Assembly: GCA_951640195.1 (NCBI GenBank)
Contig: OX621164.1
Span: 1,717,098 to 1,781,097 of the forward strand
Direction: 5' to 3'
Length of the DNA: 64,000 nt
Source: Porpolomopsis calyptriformis
Taxonomy: Eukaryota > Basidiomycota > Agaricomycetes > Agaricales > Hygrophoraceae
Part shown: piece by piece, positions 33,310 through 45,580 of the stretch
Position numbering within the stretch: position 1 is the stretch's first letter
Layout: every line of letters starts with the position of its first letter
Notes under the pieces: model-generated
What the model was told of the DNA's origin: nothing
Databases searched by the model: none
Seen by the model: the letters and a program-made list of their open reading frames with translations, nothing else
Translations under genes and position numbers: made by a program

Positions 33310-34135
33310 ATGGGAGCGTATAAATATATTGGGGAACTGTACAAGAAGAAACAGTCTGACGTCCTCCGATTTCTTCTCCGTGTCAGGTATGTTTAGATTA
33401 TCCTTTCGTGAATTACAGTCCTTAAAATTGTCAAAACAGGTGCTGGGAATACCGCCAGCTAAATGTGATCCACCGCGCATCTCGTCCCTCTCGACCAGAC
33501 AAGGCCCGCCGTTTGGGCTACAAAGCCAAGCAAGGCTATGTCGTCTATCGTATTCGTGTCCGGCGAGGCAATCGTAAAAAGCCAGTTCCAAAAGGTAATC
33601 CAAATGATTTTCTAGCTCGCCTTCTCCAACCCACCCTTTAGGTGCTACCTATGGTAAACCTGTCCGTCAGGGTGTAAATCACCTGAAGTTCCAACGTAGT
33701 CTGCGGAGTACGGCCGAGGAGCGAGTGGGTAAACGGTGCAGCAATCTGCGGGTCTTGAACTCCTACTGGATCAACCAGGATGGAGTATACAAGTACTACG
33801 AGGTTATTCTCGTCGACCCCAATCACAAGGCTGTGAGTCCATTTTTTCGGCAAATCAGATTTTCCGTTCATCTTTCTTGGCTTCTAGATTCGCCGCGACC
33901 CCAGGATCAACTGGATTACCAAGCCTGTCCACAAACGTCGGGAGGCTCGCGGCCTCACAAGTATCGGAAAAAAGGTTGGTCCTGGCTTGGCATCCATCCC
34001 TGGAGTGATTATGTTGTTGATGATGCAATTCTCGTTCAGAACCGTGGTCTGGGCAAAGGTCACCGCTACAACCACACACCCGCGCGCTCGACTTGGAAAA
34101 AACACAATACGCTCAGCCTTCGTCGATACCGATGA
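33310..34135 (+). CDS. RPL15: 60S ribosomal protein eL15
   Basis: Large-subunit protein. It starts [20 protein letters not shown] at 33310. Exons continue [140 protein letters not shown] and [20 protein letters not shown], ending [12 protein letters not shown] and TGA. Four introns are removed. The last, at about 33974-34042, is 70 nt. Full length and highly conserved. Confidence 0.97.
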
Positions 34136-34348
34136 GCTGCGGTTCTTTACACTTCTGTCTGTTTTTGACATTGCCAAAAGTGGTAAAAACGCTGAATGTT
34201 CAAAATGGAACTTGAGTGAAAGATAAGAATAGATCGGCCAACGTGTGATAGTCATGCTCAATACCGCCGTCTCAAAACACGCCGCAGCTGCAAGCCTATA
34301 GATTAAATCCCATAAGAAAGGCCTACCTTTCGTTGCTCTTTGTTCCCC

Positions 34349-36221
34349 ATGTTTTGTCGTGCGCTACCGTTATCCCTCGTTTCCTTGCTCCTTCTCAAAA
34401 TACCGCAAACTTGGGCGCTGCCGAGTCTGTCGATTGATCGCCTCGGCTTCAAACCCGGACTTTCCCCCTTGCTTCCGTCTTGGCCTTTGCGTTATCCAAA
34501 GCGATCCTCTGACATTGATGCCAATCCTAACGGGTCTACATTTATATGGGTCATACAAGATACCTATGCGGGCCAGACCTTCTTTGAGTGAGCGTGTTTG
34601 ATCCCGCTCTCGTCGATCGCTCACGGGAACGTATGCATATTTCTAGTCGCTGGGAATTTTATACCGCCTCAGATCCTACTCAGTACGTTCTTTCTCAGGT
34701 TCCATGCGAATTCCGCTAACAATGGTGTATATTTTAGCGGAACAGTCAAGTATGTGACGAGACTAATCAGTATCGCTTGTATATCGACACCTTTTGATTC
34801 AGTTTCGTCGACCAAACCACTGCATTCTCCACCGGCTTAGCGTATGTGACCGAGGATAACAAAGTTATCATGCAGGGTGACAACACAACTTGGCTGGCTC
34901 CTGGCGAGTATCGCAACAGGTGGGGTAGCCACTTATCACTTGCCAGTGTCATCGATCCATCCCCCTCTCTTAATTCTGCAGTGTTCGAATCAACAGCAAG
35001 ACACAGTATAACACTGGTCTCTTTGTACTTGACCTAAATAGAGCCCCGTGGGGTTGTAGTAAGTTTGTCGTCCTTGTTGAATGTTCATTTCGCCCAATTC
35101 CTTCGCCTAGGTGTCTGGCCTGCATTCTGGACTATTGGTAGCGGTGACTGGCCCTACGTGAGTGTCTGTCCTCGAACAGTTGAAAATACCTCTGATGCCA
35201 TGCTAAAGAACGGCGAAATTGACATCATCGAGGGGGTGCATGCCGATCAACACAACCAGGTTACCTGGCACACTGGCCCTGGTACGCTCGTGGTCGTCTG
35301 CTCACTCCCTTTTCTTTGAACCTCACCTCCGGCGCAGGTTGCTCCCTAACCCCCACTGCTAATTTTACTGGGAGTGTCGTGGTGAGTTGGCGCGTCTTTG
35401 AGATGATCGCTTCCAGTGACACATGTGACAGCAAAATAACGGGCAGAATAATACTGATTGTAATGGATTGCTTCCCGGGAACCCCGGTTGTGGTATTGTG
35501 GAGTGGAGCCAATCGTCTTATGGTCCGTATTTCGATTCACAAGGTGGCGGCGTATTCGCTATGAAGTGGGATGAAAGTGGCATCTCCGTTTGTACGCACC
35601 TGGCTTGTGCCTAATTGACCGTCCTGACCTCAATATGAAGGGTCCTTTTATCGCGCGGCCGTCCCACAAGATATTGTGATCGGCCAACTCAACACCTCGG
35701 ATTGGGGTGTCCCTGTAGCTTCCCTATCGCCCGAGAGTTGCGATCCCCTCAAGTATTTTGCCAATCAAACCATTGTTTTTGGTCTGTCTCCGTTCTCTTT
35801 GCGCGAAATGTAGCCTAATTCCGTGGCCCTAGACATAACTTTCTGTGGTTCGTTTCATTCAACCGCATCAAATGCTTTCGCCTGCTTAAAGACCGTGTGC
35901 AGGTGATTGGGCAGGTAATTCATACGCTACATCAGGATGTCCCGGCACATGCAGCCAGACGCTCATGGATCCAACAAACTATGTGGTATGTACTTATTGG
36001 ATGTTTTTGTTCCCGCGATCATCATTTCTTGCAATCAGAATGCATCATGGAGCATCAACTCCCTCAAAGTCTATCGGAAACAGTCTCTTTCTGGCATCGT
36101 GTCTAGTGCGGCGGAGCGTCACGAGTTACCACACCGGACACTTGTTCTCTGCTTTCCAGTCCTCCTTGTTTTTTTTCTCGATCTGGCCTTACGGGCAGAT
36201 GGACGGCTATTTATGCTCTAA
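34349..36221 (+). CDS. GH16 family endo-beta-1,3(4)-glucanase, secreted
   Basis: Signal peptide MFCRALPLSLVSLLLLKIPQ is followed by a pro-region and a GH16 laminarinase-type domain. Segments: TFFE/RWEFYTASDPT, GTVNFVDQTTAFSTGLAYVT, VRINSKTQYNTGLFVLDLNR, APWGCSVWPAFWTIGSGDWP, then the catalytic GEIDIIEGVHADQHNQVTWH (ExDxxE, nucleophile and acid/base Glu near 35215-35232), NNTDCNGLLPGNPGCGIVEW, QGGGVFAMKWDESGISVWSF and QLNTSDWGVP, then ITFCGDWAGNSYATSGCPGT. About nine introns are present. A C-terminal hydrophobic stretch (LVLCFPVLLVFFLDLAL) suggests membrane or GPI attachment. Known relatives act on cell-wall glucans. Confidence 0.9.
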
Positions 36222-36452
36222 CTGTACATACGCTTACCGTAGATGAGAGCCTAGGATCTATCGGAACACAGTATCTACCGCTTTCAGACAGCTTGGATCA
36301 ATAGAACAAAATAAACTTATATGGTCCACCCGCATATTGACGGTGCAATCGCAGACAGCCTTCTCTCTGTCCTTACGTCCTGATACCTTACGCACCCCCG
36401 AGACGACCCAATCTATTAACTTGTTCCCTTTCTTGCAACGACTTGTTTCCCG

Positions 36453-39400
36453 ATGTCAGCAGCAGGCCATTCTCAGCCTCCTTTGAAGTTATCATTAGAC
36501 ACAACATTCCCACCGCTTCACCGAGCAATCGACGGAAAATATGACCCCGCTTTGCCGCATTTGCCCCCCTCTCGAGGATCTCCTTCCGCTGTCGTTACAT
36601 CGCCCCAGCGTAACCTTCCAGTTCCTGAGGAGAGCCCCCGTTCATCCCCATCTTCTTCTATATCACCATCCCATGGTTTAAGGAAATCTCTTTCGGTCGA
36701 TTCTTTTGTTCAATACGGACGCGAAGGCCCTTCACAGGTCGGTCCCCGTCCCAACCGAGTCTACACCAACCCAGGTATGGCCCCACCGCAGAGCTTGGTC
36801 TTCAACGCTTCATCGCGAGTGAAGCGAGAGCACGAACCCTTTCAGCAGTCTACACGCCTTCGTGGGACGAGTGTCACCAGCATGGGTGAAGAGTACGATC
36901 AATCTTTCGTTGGAGATTCAGATGTCGAACGGTCAGATCCGCTGAATCTCCTCAGCGAGGGAGGCAGACGTATCTCATTAAAAACGCAAGACAAGGCGCG
37001 TCCTTTTGTCAAGGCTGGCGAGCTTCCTCTACCGTCCCGCACGCCCACCCTGAGTTCAACCTCCAGCTTGAGTAGTTTAAGCGGGACGAGCACGAGCTCT
37101 TTCGGACAGGTGCCCCGTCTACAATCCACACCTTCGATGCAAACCGTGACTCGCTGGAGCACCAACCCTTTCATCGGTCTCACTCCGGGGCGGACCCGCA
37201 GTGGTAGCTTGGGTGTCTATGTCAGTAATTCAGGCAAACCTACTTTCGTCAACACGCCAACGCCAACGGTACTTACATTTTCTTACATGTGGCATATCTG
37301 AAACTCAAAATGGATGCTTAGCGCGACGTGCCGCGTCAGAGTTCGGAAATCACGCTGGTGGTCGTCGGCACTGCCAACTGCGGGAAATCAACGGCGATCC
37401 ATAAAGGTTTAAAGGGATTTGGTCTATCAGAGCCTACTACCTTCACCATGCCTTCAGTATCACCAGATATCCAAATTTCCCCTCGTTGTGCGTTACCCCT
37501 CTCATACCGTTGTCGTTCATTAAACTGATGTGTATTTCAATACTTAGATACGCGTCGCATTGGACGAATTACTCACAACGAAAATAATCCTGCCAGTGAG
37601 CTCCACGTTCTCGAGGTGGGAGCATTAATGCCCCGTGTCAATCAATCCATACGGAAAGGCACCTTCTGGCCAGACGGGGCGCCTGGAGTGGACGGAGTTA
37701 TCATATGCTATGACGCTTCCGACCCACTGTCTTTTAGTCCTGTGGAGGAGCTTTTACGTGGGTGAACTTGCTACACGTCTCTCGCACACTCACACACTCT
37801 CGTTGATCACAGAGGGGTATCATGCTCTCAAGTTGCCCACAGTAGTACTTGCGTGCAAATCGGATCTGGATAAAGAGGTAGATCCCCAGCAGGCAATCGC
37901 GGTCCTGCAAAAGTATGACGTCGGCCTCGTTGAAGTTTCTACTACTTATGAAGGGAAAGAGAAGATGAGGCGATCCTTTGATTGGCTTTTGAAGGCTATC
38001 TACCGAGGGAGAAGTATGTATTTTCAATTTGCGTATTATTTTACCTCTGACCTGTCAAACCACAGGATCAAGTCGCAGTGAATCCGACACACACTACAGA
38101 AATCCAGCTTCCCCTGACGTTCTGACTCCCTCGCCTCCCTGGGAAAACTCTCGTACGGCTACGCCCATTGCATCATCGTCGGCCATGGCTGTGAGCACTG
38201 TGGCGCAGCCCTCCCAGGCCTTTTCGCGTCAAATTCCAGCACCTGTGCCTTCGACGTCACACCTGTCTACTGTTCCACACTCTCCTACGCGAGCACGCTC
38301 CACGGGCGATCTACTTTCAGAACATGAACGATCCAAGAATCCTGACCGACACCTGGAAAGGGATTCCTCAACATCGAATGGTATTTCACATCCAACGAAC
38401 AACAGCACAGGGTCACTCCATAAAGCTACACCTTCTGTTGGTGATGCCCTCGGCGGTTTGGGCGAACGGGATGATCAGACTGAAAAAGAGAAGGGATCGT
38501 GAGCCCCCAATGTCCTACTCTAAAGGGCAAAAATTAATTGCTGCTTCTCTAGACAACCTGCCCCCTGGGCAACTCTGGAAGAATTGCTAGACAAACTTAT
38601 TTTCCTGGCAGTTAGTGGAGACGGTATGTTACGGCTTATCTTTTGCTCGATCAACTCGTCAATCGTTTTGCAGACCCCGCATTTATAACGCACTTCCTCC
38701 TCACCTATCGCAGATTTGCAAGTCCTCGCACCGTCCTGCTTGCCATGCAAAAGCGGATGCGTCAACTCGATAATCCTTCGGGGGACCCTATGTTTGCTTG
38801 TTTTGCCCAGATGAGGTGGGTCCTTTCCCAAAAGCCATTCCGTGCCGTTCCCTGACTTGTCTTGCAAGAATTTGTTATCTACTGGAAATATGGATCCGCG
38901 ACTATCCACACGATTTTGCTGTTCGAGGTACCGCAGGTGCATTATCCGCTCTCATCAAGTCGATTATCGCGAAGACACACCTCCTTCACTACGGTTCCGA
39001 TTTTCTTCCATTTCTGGAGGTTCTCCCAAACTGGATAGACAAAGATGCTTCCTGGGCCTTGAAGCCAGACGACATAGCAGACGAGAGCGATGATTCATAT
39101 AGCCTTTGTGATGATGATGATGATGGAACTCCGACGAATGAGACTGACACACCAAATCCCAGCATCACATCTCCACCACCCACAAAAGGCAAATCTTTCG
39201 TGCAAACCCATTCCTCATCCAGGGAACGCAAACCAAGTCTACCCCTTAATGCCAAGGCATTAGTCATGGCTCATACAACATCAATACTTGGCTCCTCAGA
39301 CAGCGTGGAGGCGTATACGAAGCAAATTTGCCGAGAGCTTTCGAAGGTTGCACAGGAAGTAAATACCTTCGATTCAGACGCAATCGCTCAGGAAATTACA

Positions 39401-40411
39401 AAAATGGAAGCAAAAATGTTCTTGGATATTGAAGTATGTGTATTGCACAACGTTATTTTGCTTCCTTCCGAGCCCTCATTCTTTACAGCCTAGACAATGG
39501 CTTCAATACTGTCTTGTCTCAGGCAGAAAGGATCCCGCAACAGATCCTATCGCGCGATTCAATGATCTCTCTAACCATCTTGCTAATTGGTGAGTTGGGA
39601 TGAGTCCACATTTTCGAGGACCACTGACTCGGGTCTACTAGGGTCGTTTCCCTTATCCTTTGTCACGATAAAGCCAAGGTTCGGGCGAAACAAATAGAGA
39701 AATTTATTGACATTGCACAAAAACTACGCGCGCTCAATAATTACTCTGCGTTGCGAGCTTTTGTTGCGGGTATCAACAATGCTACTTTTCCTGGGGACGA
39801 AACCATGGAAATTCTCAAGTCTAAAGCTCCGGACCAGGCCAAGAACTTGCGGTCCTGGGACCTTCTTCTTCAGCGCATCCGTTCACATCGTGCATATCGC
39901 TTGGCGCTGAGAAACTCGAAAGGGGCATGTATACCAGCTTTGTAAGTCCATTCACACGTTATGCCATACCATTTCAACTCTTCTTCAGGGAAGTTCACGT
40001 GTCAGATTTAATTGGAGCACAGGAAGGCAATCCGGACGAGAATCCAGATGATCCTACCAAGATCCATTGGGGAAAATTCAACATAATGGGGAAATTCATC
40101 AGTAGCATTACTCAGTGTCAGGTTCAATGCCGAAATACGTCGGACTACGCATTCCCAGATCGTCCCCATATCCGGACTCTTCTCATGAAAGACTGTTTGA
40201 TGAGTGAAGAGGTGTGTTATTCTCTATTTTTTAGTTTGCAGAAAAATTTATTCTGCGTGCTGGACAGTTACAAAAGTTGAGAATAGCTCCACCAGACGAG
40301 GTGGACGGAATGGAAGAGGGTTACAGACATGCATCGGCTCGTACCATTTCTCGAGACCCGCACTACAGTCAAACCAGAGATCCGCTGTTACGAAAACTCA
40401 TCTTTTGGTAA
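36453..40411 (+). CDS. Ras guanine nucleotide exchange factor with N-terminal Ras-like domain
   Basis: Order: a Ser/Pro-rich N-terminus (36453-37270). Then a Ras-like domain with P-loop VVVGTANCGKSTAIHKGL (about 37360), VIICYDASDPLSF, TVVLACKSDLDKEV (in the NKxD position) and VSTTYEGKEKMRRSFDWLLK. Then another disordered stretch, a RasGEF_N (REM) domain (EELLDKLIFLAVSGDDPAFI, THFLLTYRRFASPRTVLLAM), a linker with a DDDDDG repeat, and the catalytic RasGEF domain (FIDIAQKLRALNNYSALRAF, SWDLLLQRIRSHRAYRLALR, IPALEVHVSDLIGAQEGNPD, KIHWGKFNIMGKFISSITQC). It ends DPLLRKLIFW and TAA at 40409-40411. About ten introns. The expected DxxG switch II motif of the Ras-like domain is replaced (LEVGALMPR), so that part is probably regulatory rather than an active GTPase. 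Ras activation at membranes is inferred. Confidence 0.87.
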
Positions 40412-40616
40412 ATCTGGACACATCTTTCTGGAACAATGGTTTTGAGGACTTTTCGAAACTTTTTGTAAACGACATTATGATGTTTAGGATACCTCTTGCC
40501 GTATTACTGTAACTGATAATTTTTTGTGCTATCTTTTGTGGCTGAGAGCGTGACCTTGAAGCTTTTGCCGTTAAATCAGTTCCATCTAGAGTTTTTTCTT
40601 CTTCTTTCTTCTCATC

Positions 40617-43270
40617 ATGGCTACCAGCGACTTCATAATGACAATCGACTCTGATGCCGACGATGCCCCTCGTCGCAAACCCCAAAAATCGGCCAGCTTT
40701 CAAGTCCAGGACGAAGATGACCCGCATTTGAATCCCGAATTTAGGTTCGATTTTCACGATGACCACTATGCTGACATCTTGGATCAACATAAAATACTAC
40801 CTGACCTTGTGAAACAAGGTTCACGACCTGTAGGCTCGTCCTTTCTCAAATTAAACCTGCATACGCTCAGAAAAACCATCAGGAACCGATATCCGTCGAT
40901 GACATTATTGCAAGGCGAAGATTAACTTCACAACGCAATCAAAATGTAGAAAGAGCGAACAACTCCATCAGGGAGGGGATGTTCAGCGACGTGGACGCAG
41001 ATGTCGAATCCAGTTCATTCGAGGATGAGGGCGAACAGGATCGACAATCCACATATAGTGAAAACGAAAACGATAGCCACTCAGACCCTGGTAGCGATGA
41101 CAATCCGTCAGACCGAGCAGGGGGGTTTTCGGATGTCGGCTCTTCCTCTGCTGATGATTCTGCGCATGAAACCCAAGCGGAGAAGGATCGCAAGGCCGCA
41201 TTCTTCGACTCTAGCCATTCTCCGTCAGAGGGACAGTCTTCATTTTTGACCATGAACCTTTCTCGACCCATCCTGAAAGCAATTACTACTCTTGGTTTCC
41301 ATAAGCCTACACCCATACAATCAGCAGCCATTCCGGTTGCACTTATGGGCAAAGACATTGTTGGGGGTGCTGTGACCGGTTCAGGCAAAACTGCGGCATT
41401 TATCGTTCCTATGCTGGAACGTTTGCTATATCGTGAGAGAGGAAAGAAGGCCGCTGCGACACGATGCTTGATTCTCGTCCCTACAAGGGAGCTAGCTGTT
41501 CAATGCTTTGAAACCGGCAGTAAACTCGCCACCCATACGGATGTCCAATTCTGCCTCATTGTTGGTAAGTTTCTACTCTAATTTTCTTTCTCCGTCTGCA
41601 CAGATTTTTTTTACAGGAGGCCTATCCGTCAAGTCGCAAGAGGTGGCCTTGCGAAGCCGTCCGGATGTTTTGATCGCGACTCCCGGGCGTCTGATTGACC
41701 ATTTACGCAATTCTCCCTCTTTTACACTAGATTCGCTTGAAATCCTCGTTCTAGACGAAGCGGACAGGATGCTTTCCGATGGCTTTGCGGACGAGCTGGC
41801 TGAGATTGTTAAATCATGCCCAACGGGCAGGCAAACAATGTTATTCTCCGCAACAATGACTGACTCTGTGGACGAGCTCGTTAAAATGTCATTAAAGCGG
41901 CCCGTCCGTCTGTTTGTGGACCCCAAGCGGCGCACTGCTCACGGTTTGGTACAGGAATTCGTACGTGTCCGCGCCGGCAAGGAGTCAGAGCGGGCCGCTT
42001 TGTTGATTGCTCTCTGTAAACGATCATTCAAGTCTGGGGTTATTGTCTTCTTTCGTAGTAAGAAGCTTGCCCACCAGATGCGTGTCGTTTTCAGTTTACT
42101 TGGTATGAAATGCGACGAACTTCACGGGGACCTTTCTCAAGAACAAGTTCGCAAGTTTCATGTCTTCAACCGTTGACGGTCGCTCACACAATTTTGGACA
42201 GCGTCTCAAAGCACTTCAGCAATTCAGAGATGGATTGGCAGAATTTTTGATGGCGACAGACTTGGCTTCGCGGGGTCTTGATATCAAGGGCATTGACACC
42301 GTCATCAATTATGACATGCCTGGTCAACTTGCTCAGTACTTGCACCGGGTGGGCAGAACTGCACGAGCTGGCAGAAATGGACGGTACATCTTTCTAACTA
42401 GTTATATGAATATTATCTGATTTATTATGAAGCTCAGTCACTCTTGTGGGAGAAGCTGATCGAAAAATGCTCAAAGCTGCAATCAAGCACGGTACCGGTC
42501 AAGATCGCGTACGCCATCGCATAATACCACACGAAGCTGTCTCGAAATGGGCAAAGAGGCTCGAAGATATGAAAGAAGAGGTAGCGGAAGTACTTCAAGA
42601 AGAGACAGAAGAAAAACATGTTCGTCTTCTTGCAGCTACACACGTCGTTCTTCTAACCAGTCCGCCTGTACGTCAGCTCCGAAAAGCAGAAATGGAGCTC
42701 AAGAAAGGAGAAAACATGATCGAACATGAAACCGAGATCTACGCGAGGCCTGCAAGGACTTGGTTTCAAAGCGCGAAAGACAAGCAGAAGGCGGCAGGTT
42801 TGTCCTCCGATCCGTTTGTTTTGTTTCCCCCCTGGTTCACGAACGATATTTGCAGCTGTAAGCAGAAAGCAATACGAGGACGGCTTCAGTACTCTGCAGA
42901 AGCAGAAGCAGAAGCACAAATTTGTGGCGGATGACAAGGCAAGCTTACTTGTGGATGCTTCGATTCTTTATCTGATGTAAAACCGATATGATAGCCTAGA
43001 AAAGACAAGATGTCGGGTCTCTCGAGGAAGGCTAAGAGACGGAAGTTGGCTATGGAGGGCGACAACGATATGGCCGAAGATGGTGCGGTGAAGGCTGCAA
43101 TTAGATCAGCAAAGAAGGCAGCTCGACCAAGAAAGATAGGCGTAGTAGAACCATCATCGTTTGCAAAAGGAGGGGGCCAACGGTCAAGGAAGAAGAGGGT
43201 AGTGAGGCCAAAAGGTACATTTGACGGGGATCTGGGTCGAAAGACCAAAAGGCAAAAGGGAAACGGGTAA
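40617..43270 (+). CDS. DRS1: DEAD-box RNA helicase Drs1/DDX27
   Basis: Nucleolar ATP-dependent RNA helicase of 60S assembly. An acidic N-terminus (with [14 protein letters not shown]) precedes the helicase motifs: Q motif [23 protein letters not shown], Ia PTRELA, Ib [54 protein letters not shown] and [14 protein letters not shown]. The C-terminal region has coiled and basic segments ([67 protein letters not shown]) and ends [10 protein letters not shown]. Six to seven introns are inferred. The last (about 42937-42992) seems to start GCAAGC rather than GT, or else starts at the downstream GTGGAT. Confidence 0.94.
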
Positions 43271-43432
43271 AGCACCTCACCTTCCTCTTAAACTCCCATC
43301 TGGGATGAAAAATGATGCGAAGGCCAATGTGTCCTCGCTCACCATCTCTAACCCCGCCAGCCCTGTGTATACAAACCATTCCTACCCTAGTAATCCCCAA
43401 GCTCAACCCCAAACTCGGGTCGATATGTTAAG

Positions 43433-43494
43433 CACGTGACTCACGTGACTCTCGCGCGGGTAGCCAATGAGATTTCAGGAAATATTGTATATAA
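43433..43494 (+). promoter_or_regulatory. Promoter with twin CACGTGACT boxes, CCAAT and TATA
   Basis: Two direct CACGTGACT elements (E-box cores at 43433-43438 and 43442-43447, 9 bp apart) are followed by CCAAT at 43464-43468 and TATATAA at 43488-43494, 97 bp upstream of the ATG of the small secreted protein. CACGTGAC is the preferred site of bHLH factors such as Cbf1/Pho4/USF. The binding factor is not known. Confidence 0.65.
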
Positions 43495-43590
43495 GAAGGT
43501 AAACAGTCTCATCCGAATCCCAGCTCCGTCTTCTTTACCACCATCCTCCCCCCTTCTCGCCTACTTTACTAGCTATCATATTTTTACAAT

Positions 43591-44388
43591 ATGCACCACG
43601 TCACAGGCACCATTCTACTCGTCCTGCACACTGCTGCGTTTACAGCCCTACTCTTCATGCCAGGTCATACTCTTGCCTCTCCTGTTGCCATGCCACTTCC
43701 TTGGATGACCGTTGATTACTTTCGCGATGGACCCACCCGAGTACAAGGGACCCGCGAGAATATGAATAAGACCACGCTCCTAGTGGCGCACAACCGAACT
43801 CAACAGATCAAACACTCTGGAACGACTCTTGTTTCCTCACGAAACTCGCTGGAGGTTCTCGGTTCTAGGGATTCCGACTCGTGTGTTCAGGCCGTGAATC
43901 ATGCCAATAATTTAAGCGAGTATAGGTTCTTTGCGTGGAAATCTCTATACTAATCCAATACACTCAGAGGATATTGTGGCTCAGAATCCCCCCACGAACG
44001 AGAACATTCAGCAGCTGGTGAATGCCTTTCAAACCAACTCTGAGACATGCCAGGCGACCCTCCTGGATCAACTCGCGAGTCAGAAGGGCCTCGCTTATTA
44101 CGATCCCGACGACGGCCTAGAAACGCTGTTAAAGGACTTTATAAACGCCTGCAAGATCTTTTTGGATGAAACGACAGTGACCTTTTGTGGCATTTCTATC
44201 CTTGGTCCAGGTACGTAGCAATTCTGCTTTCATTTCGCTAGTTTAACGGATGTAAATTAGTCCTGTTCAGCATCAAGTGTCTCCTTGAACAGATCCTAGA
44301 TGCCGTTGAGAACGTGTCGGACCTCACCCTCGATGTGACAAACGAGATACTTGCCATCACCGACGGCATTGGTACCTTGCTCCGTTAG
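43591..44388 (+). CDS. Small secreted protein, uncharacterised
   Basis: I do not recognise this family. An N-terminal signal peptide (MHHVTGTILLVLHTAAFTAL onward to about TLAS) is followed by a polar region with N-glycosylation sites (NKTTLL, NRTQQ), a Cys in SDSCVQA, and then a helical domain DIVAQNPPTNENIQQLVNAF, QTNSETCQATLLDQLASQKG and FINACKIFLDETTVTFCGIS, with KCLLEQILDAVENVSDLTLD and LLR before TAG at 44386-44388. At least five Cys are present in the mature protein. The first intron (near 43860-43980) has an ambiguous donor. The second is about 44214-44260. A strong core promoter precedes it, which suggests regulated, perhaps high, expression. Confidence 0.68.
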
Positions 44389-44657
44389 ATATTCTATCCT
44401 AGACTTGCTGGACAGTCTTCTATCACTTCATTCATTTGCCGGTCGTGCACATTTGTATCAATAAACCACATATAGATCGAGTTGTTGTATGCATTCTACA
44501 GCATAAGTCGTCCCGGAATTAAACGGGCAGGATAAGGAAGATACTCAACGGTCGAAGCGGAAGTATTCTAGAACGTCTGCGTACATTCGATTAACCGACT
44601 TGGTATATTATTATATGTTCATAATCAAGGGGGCACTGGAGGGCATGTGCAATACAG

Positions 44658-45443
44658 TTATTCCTCTTGTACCCATTGGTCGGCGATCTGCCCTAGGCGT
44701 GGCAAATGGTAGGGAACAAGACCGTTTTGCGACGCATCGCGATATGCTCGAAACCTGAGATATAGAACCATTCAGAAAGGTCAGAAGGTAGTTGACTGCG
44801 CGCACACTTACGCCATATAGAGCAATGGAAGGACGAGCAAGAGGGTGAAACAAGTCTGCAACCATGGCGGAAAATGTGCGAGTGAGGCGAATATCCGAAG
44901 GAGAACTAACGGTGCAGACATAAGGGCGGATTGATAGGCTAGTTTCAGAGTCTCAATTTAGGCTAAGGTGCTTGATGGAATCAAAGGCTTGCCATGAAAC
45001 CGAACGTAGTCATTTTGTGTCTCGAGGATGAGCAAAAGAAGGGCTTCGAACATCGATCAGTGTACATGGGCAGGCATCGTTGGCCCCACTCACCGGTGAT
45101 CGGACCCAGCAAATACGCCGAGGCAGCCAACATGTCGACCCTCATTCCATATCTTGTCTCCCATTGATTTTGGTGGACCTCGGCTCCTTCTACGACTGCT
45201 GCTTCACTAGACATTGATGTAGAGAATGTAGGTATCCCGCCCGACTGGTACGATGTATTAACAGTGTGGGAGGCATGGGGACGCCATGAACGGGTCGGAG
45301 CTCGAGTTGTCTCCGGTTCATAAGAGGGATCATCTGGGGGTGGGGTCTGGACGGAATGACATTACTGGACGGGAATATGAGTATCACATTGATTGTCAAC
45401 TCACATAAGGGGCAAACGACGAGGCGAACTTGGAGGTGCTCAT
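44658..45443 (-). CDS. Tic20-like (UPF0132) membrane protein
   Basis: Starts MSTSKFASSFAPY at 45443. A disordered Pro/Ser-rich segment and ENQ-type linker (VHQNQWETRYGMRVDMLAAS) lead to the membrane part AYLLGPITALLLLILETQND, YVRFHAYQSALMSAPLVLLR, a third segment WLQTCFTLLLVLPLLYMA and FRAYRDASQNGLVPYHLPRL, then GQIADQWVQEE. ETxNDYVRFHAYQSAL and the LP.(L/I)G.IA..WV ending match the UPF0132/Tic20-like family found in bacteria and fungi. The fungal role is not established. Four introns. It diverges from eS24, with 137 bp between starts. Confidence 0.8.
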
Positions 45444-45580
45444 GCTAATGATAATGCGCAGTGACGCTCGAAAAGCTGATTGTGACTGTGCGTCGGCAAA
45501 TGCCGATAAGGTGACCAAAATCCTTTTCCTGTAATCAACCCACTCACGCATACAAAAGCTCAACCAGAACTTGCTGAATC

